From NCBI GenBank assembly GCA_021629085.1, contig JAJXRJ010000030.1:6400-25415 (forward strand): 19,016 nucleotides of DNA, given 5' to 3'. Source of the stretch: Oscillospiraceae bacterium. GTDB taxonomy: Bacteria > Bacillota > Clostridia > UMGS1810. Made by a program: the position numbers and the translations under genes. The notes beneath the pieces are model-generated. The model did not search any database, had not been told where the DNA came from, and saw nothing but the letters and a program-made list of their open reading frames with translations. This document shows, one piece after another, positions 7,063-13,915 of this stretch. The first letter of the stretch is position 1. Every line of letters begins with the position of its first letter.

Positions 7063-8376
7063 TTATTGTTTTTCCCAGTCTTTCCCAACAACTAAAATGA
7101 CTTTTCCGCCAGAGACCCGGTGAGCATCCACTAAGTAGGACTCCAGCCCCAAAAGCTTGCCAATGGTATTTGCATGCCCGTCGTCCTCCGCTGTAATGAT
7201 ACGGGAGGACGGATAGGTAATTGTTCCTGTATCAATCGTGTTTACCGTCTTATAGCCTGCATCAGAGAGTTCCTGCACAATGGCGTCTATATCTGCAGCG
7301 CCGTTTGAACCGTCCACAATTTCCACCTCCGTGAACAGCCGCAGGAAATTGGCTGTGTCGGAACGGCCTGCATCTGTCTTTGTCACCTCGCCGCTGTCAT
7401 CGTTCATTAGTTTATCACGGCGCGCAATCTCTTTTGTATCCGCCCCGGAAGAATCTACTGTGAAGTAGGTTTCTATCAACTCTTCGTTGAGCGCGTCGTT
7501 GGGAACAAAATAGGAAAGGCCGTTCCGCATTTCCGCAACACCCTCAAGCCCCATGATGTTGATATTCTCCTTTTCAATGCCCATAATAAACGGCGCATAT
7601 TGCAGCATCTGCTGATTGGAAAAGCTGGTTTTCACGCTCTTTGAAACAATGGAAATCATTTCAGGTATTTTCGTAACGCCTTTTAAGCTGAACACCTTGT
7701 CAATGACCGTCATAATAAAGTCCTTCTGTACCTGGTTGCGCTCCAAATCCCCCATTGCATAGCCCGTACCGTCGTTATTTTGCCGGAACCGCACCAGTTG
7801 TTCTGCCTTTGCGCCGTCCAAATGCTGCATGCCAGGCTGCAAATCAATGTGTAAATCTTGCCCCGGTGTGGGATCGTCATATTTCATTCTGCGCGGCACG
7901 TTAAATTCAATGCCTCCAATGGCATCGATAATATCCCGGAACCCCTGGAAGTTGACCATAATATAGTCATTGACCTCCACATCCAGTAAATATTCCACCG
8001 CATCATATACGTTTTGAATTTCCGGCACAAGCTCTCCATTTTTAAAAGAGATATAGCAAGAGTTGATTTTATGATCCAATCTATTGGTTTCAATATACGT
8101 ATCCCGCGGGATTTGCATCATATTAAGTGTATTTTCTACCAAATTTAACTGCGCTAAAATGATGACATCAGTGCGGTATCCTTCCGCATCCACACCCAGC
8201 AGTAAGGCATTGATATAAGGCGTGTCCACATTGCCTGTTCCGTCTGCGTTTTCCGTGCGCACCTGATATACGTTCATAGACCACACCGAACCGATGATGC
8301 CTACGCAAACCAGCGCAAATACCAACGTAAACGACAATGTGTGGCGAAAATAACTTTTCATGCCATTTTTAGACAT
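7063..8376 (-). CDS. LytR-CpsA-Psr (LCP) family cell-wall ligase with LytR C-terminal domain
   Basis: 437 aa; AGGTGAT precedes the ATG by about 6 nt. It has a short cytosolic start, a membrane anchor at about 13-35, and an extracellular LCP domain at about 55-235. Key LCP residues are Asp63 and the Arg68/Asp70 pair in GVDAEGYRTD, Arg91 and Asp92 in IPRDTYI, Arg196 and Arg198 in VRFRQN, and Asp210 and Arg213 in GDLERNQ. Residues about 345-437 match the LytR_C domain. LCP enzymes move lipid-linked glycopolymers such as teichoic acid or capsule onto peptidoglycan. The position between yqeK and rsfS is common in Clostridia. Which polymer it attaches cannot be told from the window. Confidence 0.93.
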   Translation of the reverse strand: MSKNGMKSYFRHTLSFTLVFALVCVGIIGSVWSMNVYQVRTENADGTGNVDTPYINALLLGVDAEGYRTDVIILAQLNLVENTLNMMQIPRDTYIETNRLDHKINSCYISFKNGELVPEIQNVYDAVEYLLDVEVNDYIMVNFQGFRDIIDAIGGIEFNVPRRMKYDDPTPGQDLHIDLQPGMQHLDGAKAEQLVRFRQNNDGTGYAMGDLERNQVQKDFIMTVIDKVFSLKGVTKIPEMISIVSKSVKTSFSNQQMLQYAPFIMGIEKENINIMGLEGVAEMRNGLSYFVPNDALNEELIETYFTVDSSGADTKEIARRDKLMNDDSGEVTKTDAGRSDTANFLRLFTEVEIVDGSNGAADIDAIVQELSDAGYKTVNTIDTGTITYPSSRIITAEDDGHANTIGKLLGLESYLVDAHRVSGGKVILVVGKDWEKQ

Positions 8377-8382
8377 GTAACA

Positions 8383-8943
8383 TCACCTGCTTAAATAATA
8401 GTTTCTGGTATCAATCGTATTGGGGTGTAGCAATGTGCCCCGTTTTAAAACCGATTTAATGGTCAAATCAATTTGATACACCAGCGCGCGGTCCAAATCG
8501 GTAAATGCCAGCTCCCGCAGCCGTTCCACACCATCAAAGTTTCTAAGCGGCTCCACCGCGTCTGCCACATAAATGACTTTTGTCAGCGGCGCCATAGCTG
8601 GCTTCCCAATGGTGTGGTAGTAAATCGCATCATAAATTTCCGGATCGTCCACGTCAAAAAACCGCTTGGCAACCTCGGCGCCCAAAAAGGCATGGACGAG
8701 TCCGTGCTGTTTTTTGGTCACCTCGTCCAGCGTCAAGCCGTAGTGATCGCAAAGCTCCAACATTTGCGGCGTAGTATAATTTTTGGCACAATCGTGCAAA
8801 AGGCCGGCAATTTCCGCCTTTTTTTCATCCACACCATAAAGCGCCGCCATTTTCACAGCGGTTTCCATCACCATAAGCGAATGATTATACCGTTTTTCTA
8901 AAAGCATGGTTTGGAGCTTTTGCCGCATAGTTAACGTGTCCAT
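8383..8943 (-). CDS. yqeK: YqeK-family HD-domain Ap4A hydrolase
   Basis: 186 aa; its ATG directly follows the nadD TAG. The Shine-Dalgarno AAGGAAGG lies inside the nadD end, implying translational coupling. The HD superfamily metal site is visible as His21 in RYNHS, His50-Asp51 in LLHDCAKN, histidines in QHGLVHAFLGA and YYHTIGKP, and an Asp in VADAVEP. YqeK proteins split diadenosine tetraphosphate symmetrically into two ADP, removing a stress-linked nucleotide. The nadD-yqeK pair is conserved in Firmicutes, some of which even fuse the two. Assignment is by motifs and context. Confidence 0.94.
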   Translation of the reverse strand: MDTLTMRQKLQTMLLEKRYNHSLMVMETAVKMAALYGVDEKKAEIAGLLHDCAKNYTTPQMLELCDHYGLTLDEVTKKQHGLVHAFLGAEVAKRFFDVDDPEIYDAIYYHTIGKPAMAPLTKVIYVADAVEPLRNFDGVERLRELAFTDLDRALVYQIDLTIKSVLKRGTLLHPNTIDTRNYYLSR

Positions 8944-9564
8944 CTAAAGACCTTCCTTTTCGCAATAAAGATGGTGTTCCAAAATAAAATGTTCCACCCG
9001 TTCACTCGTTAAATATCGAATGCTGCGGCCTGCACGGATACGGTCCCGCAAAAACGTTGACGAAATATCCATCTGCGGCATGTCGCAAAGACGGACATCC
9101 GCGCTGTATTTTTTGCAAAACCGCGCAATTTCCCCGGAAATATTTTTTGCCTCCTGATAGCGGCGGTTGACAACGATAATCGTACATTCGCGCACCAGCG
9201 CTTCAAATTGATACCAGCTCTCAATTTGATAAAAAGAATCCGCACCTATGATAAAAAAGAGGTCCCCTTCTTCCTGAGAATGGAAATGCCGGATTAAATC
9301 AATGGAGTAACAATAGCCTCTGCTTTGGCGGATTTCAAAATCGGACACTGTAAACAACGGGTTTTGACAAACCGCCATCTTTACCATCTCATAGCGCAGC
9401 CACTTATCTGTCACAGGCTCCCCCGCTTTGTGCGGCGGCTTGCCGTTTGGCACAAACCGAACCTCAGAAAGGCCAAATGTGTCGGCCGCAAACTGTGCCA
9501 TAAAAAGATGGCCATAGTGGATTGGGTCAAAGGTACCGCCCAAAATACCGATTTTTTTCGGCAT
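8944..9564 (-). CDS. nadD: Nicotinate-nucleotide adenylyltransferase
   Basis: 206 aa from ATG at 9564. The frame stays open upstream into yhbY, but this ATG gives the family's normal start and has the Shine-Dalgarno AGGTGAGG. NadD joins nicotinate mononucleotide and ATP to form deamido-NAD, the central step of bacterial NAD synthesis. The nucleotidyltransferase motif GGTFDPIHYGH (9-19) holds His16 and His19, and ISSTFLR (167-173) is the second nucleotide-binding signature. GADSFYQIESW (about 107-117) matches the family's substrate loop. Only 4 nt separate it from the yhbY stop, which lies within the ribosome-binding site. Confidence 0.97.
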   Translation of the reverse strand: MPKKIGILGGTFDPIHYGHLFMAQFAADTFGLSEVRFVPNGKPPHKAGEPVTDKWLRYEMVKMAVCQNPLFTVSDFEIRQSRGYCYSIDLIRHFHSQEEGDLFFIIGADSFYQIESWYQFEALVRECTIIVVNRRYQEAKNISGEIARFCKKYSADVRLCDMPQMDISSTFLRDRIRAGRSIRYLTSERVEHFILEHHLYCEKEGL

Positions 9565-9568
9565 GTCC

Positions 9569-9868
9569 TCACCTTGCCTTTGGCAGTTCAATGGTTTTTT
9601 TGTTGCGCGATTCTTTATACAGCACAAATTTTGAACCAATGACCTGCACTGGCTCAGACAGCGTACGGCGGGATACTTCCTCACACACGGCGCGCACATC
9701 CAGCAGCGCGTTTTCCAGCACGTGGATTTTTATCAGCTCGCGGTTTTCTAACGTATCGCGGATTTGCCGAAGCATGTTGTCACTGACGCCGCCCTTCCCC
9801 ACTTGGAAAATTGCGCTCTGCCCATTTGCCAGGCCGCGCAAATAAGCCCTTTGTTTACTGCTCAACAT
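9569..9868 (-). CDS. yhbY: YhbY/CRM-domain RNA-binding ribosome-assembly protein
   Basis: 99 aa, a single CRM (CRS1-YhbY) domain starting LSSKQRAYLRGLA with the conserved loop VGKGGVSD (23-30), which corresponds to the family's GxxG RNA-binding loop. YhbY associates with pre-50S particles and helps assemble the large subunit. It is the first gene after the promoter at 9924-9953. The start fits the family N-terminus, but the nearest Shine-Dalgarno-like GGGAG is about 13 nt away, farther than usual. A short upstream frame overlaps this start (9862-9897). Confidence 0.94.
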   Translation of the reverse strand: MLSSKQRAYLRGLANGQSAIFQVGKGGVSDNMLRQIRDTLENRELIKIHVLENALLDVRAVCEEVSRRTLSEPVQVIGSKFVLYKESRNKKTIELPKAR

Positions 9869-9897
9869 ATAGGGTGTTCCGCTCCCTTTTTATTCAT
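9862..9897 (-). other. Possible 11-codon leader ORF overlapping the yhbY start
   Basis: On the minus strand an ATG at 9897 opens an 11-codon frame (MNKKGAEHPIC) whose TGA lies 4 nt inside yhbY. Its frame differs from yhbY. It has only a poor Shine-Dalgarno of its own. It contains the AAGGGAG that would otherwise serve yhbY poorly, so ribosomes ending here could re-start at the yhbY ATG. It could equally be chance. Confidence 0.2.
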
Positions 9898-9923
9898 TTC
9901 TACAAATTTTAATATTAATTTAC

Positions 9924-9953
9924 ATTATAGCAAACAGGAAGGCTATGTGTCAA
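9924..9953 (-). promoter_or_regulatory. Promoter of the yhbY-nadD-yqeK-LCP-rsfS-leuS operon
   Basis: On the minus strand a perfect -35 TTGACA (9948-9953) and a perfect -10 TATAAT (9924-9929) are separated by 18 bp. The -35 lies just past the obgE stop (9956-9958). Start of transcription is expected near 9917, giving a leader of about 50 nt. Confidence 0.85.
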
Positions 9954-9955
9954 GC

Positions 9956-11233
9956 TTACTGCAAATATTCAAATTCAATTTCATAAATTTTTACCAAGTC
10001 GCCCTCCTTGATCCCGCGGTTTTCCAGTTCCTGAATCACGCCCTTTTTCTGAATGGCGCGCTGGAAGAATTGTAACGATTCACTGTCCTCCAAATTGGTA
10101 GAGGAAAGCACGCGCTTTACCCACGGCCCTTCCACATAAAAGGTGTGGTTTTCCCGGCGCACGGTAAACGGCGCTTCTTCTTCTAAACGAATAATTTCGG
10201 GCTCTGTGTCGTCCTCGTCATACAGCTTGGGCACCGGGATGTCTAAAAGTGCACTGGACACATACCGCATCAGCGCATCCACGCCCTCGCGGGAAGCGGC
10301 TGAAATTTCAAACACCACATATCCGCGGCGGCGCATTTCTTCGCAAAAGCCATTGTAGACTGCGGCATCAAATACGATATCCTTTTTATTGGCAGCCACA
10401 ATCTGTTTTTTTTCCGCAAGCTTTGGATTATACTGCTGAATTTCAAGGTTGATTTTGTCAAAATCCTCAATGGGGTTCCGCCCTTCTATGCCCGAAGCGT
10501 CCACCACATGGATGAGCAGCCGCGTGCGCTCCACATGCTTTAAAAAGGCATGTCCCAAACCGATGCCCTCACTCGCGCCTTCAATGATACCGGGAATATC
10601 CGCTATGACAAAGCTGTTTCCCAGCCCCAAATCCACCACACCCAAATTGGGCTCTAACGTGGTAAAGTGATAATTTGCAATTTTGGGCCGTGCATCGCTC
10701 ACCACCGACAGCAAGGTGGACTTCCCTACATTGGGAAACCCGACCAGCCCCACGTCTGCCAAAAGCTTGAGCTCCAGCTTTACCTCGCGGCTTTCGCCCT
10801 CTGTGCCGCTCTTGGCAAATTTTGGCGCCTGGCGGGTGGGCGTTGCAAAATGACTGTTGCCCCAGCCACCCGAACCGCCCTTGGCAATGACAAGCGACTG
10901 CCCCGGCCGGTTAAAATCTGCAATCACCCGTCCGGACGCGACATCCTTTACAATGGTCCCCACCGGCACGGTAATGGTCAAATCCTCCCCCTTTTTGCCG
11001 GAGCATTTTCCCGAACGGCCGTCCCCGCCGTTTTGCGCCTTATATTGCTTCCGATAGCGAAAATCCGCAAGCGTGCTGACCTTGTCGTCCGCCACAAGAA
11101 TCACACTGCCGCCGTCACCGCCGTCACCGCCGTCCGGGCCGCCCGCCGCCACATACTTTTCCCTGTGAAAGGAAACCAGCCCGTTCCCGCCGTTTCCAGC
11201 CTCAATATAGATTGCCGCCGTATCTGCAAGCAT
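9956..11233 (-). CDS. obgE: Obg-family ribosome-assembly GTPase
   Basis: 425 aa from ATG at 11233, preceded by GAGGTGAC. A longer in-frame start at 11314 would run through the terminator hairpin at 11262-11295 and is rejected. The glycine-rich Obg fold spans about 1-160 (GNGGNG, GGPDGGDGGDGG). The G domain has GFPNVGKS (165-172), DIPGIIEGA (212-220), NKKD (282-285) and SAAS (311-314). The C-terminal OCT domain ends at 425 and contains VEGPWVKR. Obg binds the 50S subunit during maturation and links ribosome assembly to (p)ppGpp and growth. The rpmA-obgE order is conserved across bacteria. The terminator in front means it is expressed by read-through or from a promoter I cannot see. Confidence 0.97.
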   Translation of the reverse strand: MLADTAAIYIEAGNGGNGLVSFHREKYVAAGGPDGGDGGDGGSVILVADDKVSTLADFRYRKQYKAQNGGDGRSGKCSGKKGEDLTITVPVGTIVKDVASGRVIADFNRPGQSLVIAKGGSGGWGNSHFATPTRQAPKFAKSGTEGESREVKLELKLLADVGLVGFPNVGKSTLLSVVSDARPKIANYHFTTLEPNLGVVDLGLGNSFVIADIPGIIEGASEGIGLGHAFLKHVERTRLLIHVVDASGIEGRNPIEDFDKINLEIQQYNPKLAEKKQIVAANKKDIVFDAAVYNGFCEEMRRRGYVVFEISAASREGVDALMRYVSSALLDIPVPKLYDEDDTEPEIIRLEEEAPFTVRRENHTFYVEGPWVKRVLSSTNLEDSESLQFFQRAIQKKGVIQELENRGIKEGDLVKIYEIEFEYLQ

Positions 11234-11261
11234 GTTTGTCACCTCATTTTTAAAAATATAC

Positions 11262-11295
11262 AAAAAGGGGCTGACCTTATTGAAAGCCAACCCCC
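11262..11295 (-). terminator. Hairpin terminator between rpmA and obgE
   Basis: On the minus strand GGGGTTGGC pairs with GTCAGCCCC (9 bp including two G-U pairs, 10-nt loop) and TTTTTGTATATTTTT follows. It has the form of an intrinsic terminator, sitting between the rpmA stop (11317) and the obgE start (11233). It would lower obgE expression relative to the ribosomal protein genes. Confidence 0.8.
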
Positions 11296-11316
11296 TAAAA
11301 CGTTCAGCAAGCACAA

Positions 11317-11601
11317 TTACTGCGCAATTTCATATACGCTGACTTGCTTTTTATCTTTCCCTTTTCGTTCAAATTTAACCTTTCCATCCACAACGGCAAA
11401 GAGCGTATCATCGCTGCCCTTTTTCACATTGATGCCAGGATGGATTTTCGTTCCACGCTGGCGAACCAAAATGTTACCAGCCAAAACAAACTGTCCGTCG
11501 CCGCGTTTCACGCCTAAGCGTTTCGACTCGCTGTCACGGCCGTTTTTGGTGCTGCCGACACCTTTTTTATGTGCAAACAACTGTAAATCCAATTTAAACA
11601 T
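11317..11601 (-). CDS. rpmA: 50S ribosomal protein L27, with N-terminal extension removed by Prp
   Basis: 94 aa; the Shine-Dalgarno GGAGGTG overlaps the prp stop codon, and 3 nt separate the genes. L27 reaches toward the peptidyl-transferase centre with its N-terminus. This copy starts with the extension MFKLDLQLF before AHKKGVGSTKNGRDS. That is the Firmicutes precursor form in which the Prp protease cuts between Phe9 and Ala10. The L27 core is complete. Its upstream neighbour prp encodes the expected protease. Confidence 0.97.
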   Translation of the reverse strand: MFKLDLQLFAHKKGVGSTKNGRDSESKRLGVKRGDGQFVLAGNILVRQRGTKIHPGINVKKGSDDTLFAVVDGKVKFERKGKDKKQVSVYEIAQ

Positions 11602-11604
11602 ACC

Positions 11605-11934
11605 TTACACCTCCCGATTATCAATCGAAACATTCTCACAATACTGCGATTTTAGGTTTTCAAAAAACAACGCCATACTGTCAAGCAAAGCCGAAGCCTG
11701 CATCCGCTTGTCCGCAGGAAGGTCTTTGGGCAGCACAGCATATAAATAGCCGTCTTCAACCTCATAGCCAAACTGGATTTGTGCGACGCGTTCAAGCCCG
11801 GAAAGCACCATGTGCGAAACTGCCGAAAGTGCAGCGCACACAATGTCATTTTCCTCTGCCGCCTCGCTATGCCCTTCCATCACAAACTTGACGATGTTTT
11901 TATTTTGATCCCGGTAAATCGTTATATTCGTCAT
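11605..11934 (-). CDS. prp: Prp cysteine protease that matures L27
   Basis: 109 aa of the Prp/YsxB family, always found between rplU and rpmA in Firmicutes with extended L27. It removes the L27 N-terminal extension, an essential step in Staphylococcus aureus. The catalytic pair is His22 in MEGHSEAAE and Cys33 in NDIVCAALSAVS. Spacing from the rplU stop is 3 nt, and I see no Shine-Dalgarno before its ATG, so translation probably depends on ribosomes finishing rplU. Low initiation would keep this enzyme scarce relative to the ribosomal proteins on either side. Confidence 0.95.
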   Translation of the reverse strand: MTNITIYRDQNKNIVKFVMEGHSEAAEENDIVCAALSAVSHMVLSGLERVAQIQFGYEVEDGYLYAVLPKDLPADKRMQASALLDSMALFFENLKSQYCENVSIDNREV

Positions 11935-11937
11935 AAT

Positions 11938-12246
11938 TTACGCATTGATTTTTTCAATCTTCACTTTTGTAAACGGCTGTCTGTGGCCCTGTTTGGTTTT
12001 GGAGCCTTTTTTAGGTTTATACTTAAACACAATAATCTTTTTTGCCTTGCCGTTTGCAAGAACGGTTGCATCCACACTTGCGCCTGAAACTGTGGGTGTG
12101 CCAATAACGGTCTTTTCGCCGGAAACAGCCAAAACCTGGTCAAATTTTACCGACTCGCCCTCGGCGGCGCCCAGCTTTTCCACATACAAAACATCTCCCT
12201 CAGAGACTTTGTACTGCTTTCCTCCAGTTACAATTACAGCGTACAT
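11938..12246 (-). CDS. rplU: 50S ribosomal protein L21
   Basis: 102 aa, the normal length. The N-terminus MYAVIVTGGKQYKV and the C-terminal KKGSKTKQGHRQ region are typical of L21, which binds 23S rRNA during assembly. A very strong Shine-Dalgarno AAGGAGGTG (12255-12263) lies 8 nt before the ATG. It is the first gene of its transcript, behind a promoter and an L21-leader-like UTR. Order rplU-prp-rpmA is the Firmicutes standard. Confidence 0.98.
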   Translation of the reverse strand: MYAVIVTGGKQYKVSEGDVLYVEKLGAAEGESVKFDQVLAVSGEKTVIGTPTVSGASVDATVLANGKAKKIIVFKYKPKKGSKTKQGHRQPFTKVKIEKINA

Positions 12247-12325
12247 TCAAAATGCACCTCCTTTTGTTCATCTCGCTAAATGCAGGGTACCGGAAACGGA
12301 TTTAAGACCCTGTTTATGCGGTTAC
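12247..12325 (-). ncRNA. L21 leader-like 5' UTR of rplU
   Basis: The roughly 79-nt leader contains CGGTAACCG near its 5' end and a hairpin CAGGGT/ACCCTG (12283-12312). The loop contains TCCGTTTCCGG, followed by AGCGAGATG. This sequence and position resemble the L21 leader of Firmicutes, a cis element thought to let L21 repress its own operon. The match is from memory of the element's sequence, not from a covariance search. Confidence 0.65.
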
Positions 12326-12331
12326 CGAAGT

Positions 12332-12361
12332 ATTATACCACACATTTGTTTCATTTGTCAA
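12332..12361 (-). promoter_or_regulatory. Promoter of the rplU-prp-rpmA transcript
   Basis: On the minus strand a perfect TTGACA (12356-12361) and a perfect TATAAT (12332-12337) are separated by 18 bp. They lie between the end of the multi-cysteine protein gene (12391) and rplU. The predicted start near 12325 gives the L21-leader-like UTR. Confidence 0.87.
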
Positions 12362-12390
12362 ACATTTTTGAAATATATTTCCAAATTTTA

Positions 12391-13023
12391 TTATGGCCGC
12401 CGGTTGGTCCCCTCATACTGCGCAATGACAAGCGATTTTAACCCAGCCGCACGTTTGGCGTCCGACTCTGCTATGGCATCCAACACTTTTTCCGCCGAAC
12501 AGCAAGCGCAGATGAGCTCCACCCGGTCATAATACACTTGCAGCCGAACATCTTTGCTGCCGCACGCGCATGTGAGCTTTCCCCTTCGTTTCAGCAGCAA
12601 AAGCCGCTCTGCAATATCCGCCGCCACAGGGTTTTCCAAAAAGTACGCCCCGCTCCCGGCATTTTTGGTCATCGCCGCAAGCTGTTTTGCATAGGCAGGC
12701 GCGGCGTGCTCTGTCTCCATACGCGTCCCAGCGTAAAAGGTTTCAAACTCAGTATAAGGGCATGCAAAGCAAACGAGCGGTTCGTTCCAAAATGTCTTTT
12801 TGCCAATCTCATAGCTGTGGACTTCATTGCATGCAAGGCAAGGCGCATAAAACGCATATCCGCCTTTTTTTACCTTCTGAACTGCAAGAAACGATTTTTT
12901 GCAGCCGCACTCTAATATTACGGGCTGGTTCCCCGAAAACTGGAAAATGTGGATATCGAAATGGGTCAGTTTGCCGCAAACCGGGCAGCAAAACAGGATG
13001 GTACGCGTATAATTTGCAATCAT
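12391..13023 (-). CDS. Unrecognised protein with three Cys4 zinc-site candidates
   Basis: 210 aa from ATG at 13023, chosen because AAGGAG lies 9 nt upstream. An ATG 7 codons earlier (13044) has no such site and nearly touches the stop of the preceding gene. Cysteines come in paired knuckles. Site 1 is C13-x2-C16 with C39-x-C41. Site 2 is C62-x2-C65 with C85-x2-C88. Site 3 is C152-x-C154 with C172-x-C174, with spare Cys12 and Cys175. Between sites 2 and 3 is a helical stretch (about 105-148). No signal peptide or membrane span is seen, so it is probably cytosolic. I do not recognise the family. It follows the DNA glycosylase gene closely and precedes the L21 promoter. Binding to nucleic acid or protein is a guess from the zinc-ribbon pattern. 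Confidence 0.8.
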   Translation of the reverse strand: MIANYTRTILFCCPVCGKLTHFDIHIFQFSGNQPVILECGCKKSFLAVQKVKKGGYAFYAPCLACNEVHSYEIGKKTFWNEPLVCFACPYTEFETFYAGTRMETEHAAPAYAKQLAAMTKNAGSGAYFLENPVAADIAERLLLLKRRGKLTCACGSKDVRLQVYYDRVELICACCSAEKVLDAIAESDAKRAAGLKSLVIAQYEGTNRRP

Positions 13024-13045
13024 TTCATCTTTCTCCTTGGACATT

Positions 13046-13915
13046 TTATCCGATTAATTTGGTTTCTCTTGCGTAATAAAACAGGTATTGCTGGGCAAAG
13101 CCGCCCAAGTCTCCGAACTTTTCTTTTCCGCATGCAAGAATTTCTTTTGGCGTGGCGCCCGCATCCAAATACAGCGCCCGCATCACGCGGCTCACCCACA
13201 CGTCAATGGGAAATGCATCGTGTTTTTTTAACGAAAACAGGAGCACACAGTCCGCCACCTTTTGCCCCACGCCTTTTACGCCAAGCAGTGCCCGGCGCGC
13301 TTTTGCAGTGGGCAGCGTTTGCAGCAAAGGCAGATCCAGCACGCCAGAAGCCACTTTTTTCGCAGCGTCCAATATGTATCGTGCCCGATAGCCGGCCTTT
13401 ATCGGCGCAAGATCAGCTTCGTCAAGCGCCGCAAGCGTTTCGGCGCTGGGAAACGTATAATAGGTCTTTTGGCGGTATGAAATCCGCTCCCCAAACAGCC
13501 TGCACATTGCCGCAATAATTTTTTGGATGCGCGGTATGGTATTTTGCGATGAAAGTACAAAGGAAGCCAGGCATTCAAATGGTTCCTGGTTTAAAATACG
13601 GATACCCCAGCCATATTGCAGCGCCTGCTGCATCTGTATGTCGGTACTAAGGGTTCGTTTCACAGCGCCGTAGTCCCGCCCAAGGTCCAGATAGGGATAC
13701 CAAACCGACCAAAACTGTTCTTTGGTGGTATTGGAAATGAAAAGCGTATCGCCGTCCATGGAAAGATTGACAACCTGCCCATATGCAACACCGGTAAAGC
13801 TTCCGTCCGGCTCAGGTTGCCAGCGAAAGCACTGCCCGCACAAAAACGTGTGTTCTAAGCAAAAATCCTGTACCCCCGAAACTGCCACACCGTCGCGGGT
13901 GGTTTCTACCTGCAT
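13046..13915 (-). CDS. ogg: OGG1-type 8-oxoguanine DNA glycosylase/AP lyase
   Basis: 289 aa; AAGGAGG lies 7 nt before the ATG, inside the end of rnmV, which it overlaps by 10 nt. It removes 8-oxoguanine from DNA and can cut the abasic site. The N-terminal OGG domain contains FLCGQCFRW (24-32). SSQNTIPRI (122-130) matches the SSNNNIARI block of human OGG1. The helix-hairpin-helix LLGVKGVGQKVADC (210-223) carries catalytic Lys219, and FPIDVWV (235-241) carries catalytic Asp238. All key residues are present. OGG1-type enzymes are less common in bacteria than MutM, but are well known in Clostridia. Confidence 0.93.
   Translation of the reverse strand: MQVETTRDGVAVSGVQDFCLEHTFLCGQCFRWQPEPDGSFTGVAYGQVVNLSMDGDTLFISNTTKEQFWSVWYPYLDLGRDYGAVKRTLSTDIQMQQALQYGWGIRILNQEPFECLASFVLSSQNTIPRIQKIIAAMCRLFGERISYRQKTYYTFPSAETLAALDEADLAPIKAGYRARYILDAAKKVASGVLDLPLLQTLPTAKARRALLGVKGVGQKVADCVLLFSLKKHDAFPIDVWVSRVMRALYLDAGATPKEILACGKEKFGDLGGFAQQYLFYYARETKLIG

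Noticed and set aside
10667..11749. Plus-strand open frame of 360 codons
   Set aside because: It lies wholly antisense to obgE, rpmA and prp, which are certain genes. Its translation has no recognisable domain and is explained by the codon use of the opposite strand.
12364..12390. GAAATATATTTC palindrome after the multi-cysteine gene as a terminator
   Set aside because: The stem is short and all A-T, and the following U-tract is weak. It is unlikely to stop transcription on its own.
12949..13518. Plus-strand open frame of 189 codons
   Set aside because: It is antisense to the ogg gene and the start of the multi-cysteine protein gene; composition is typical of a shadow frame.
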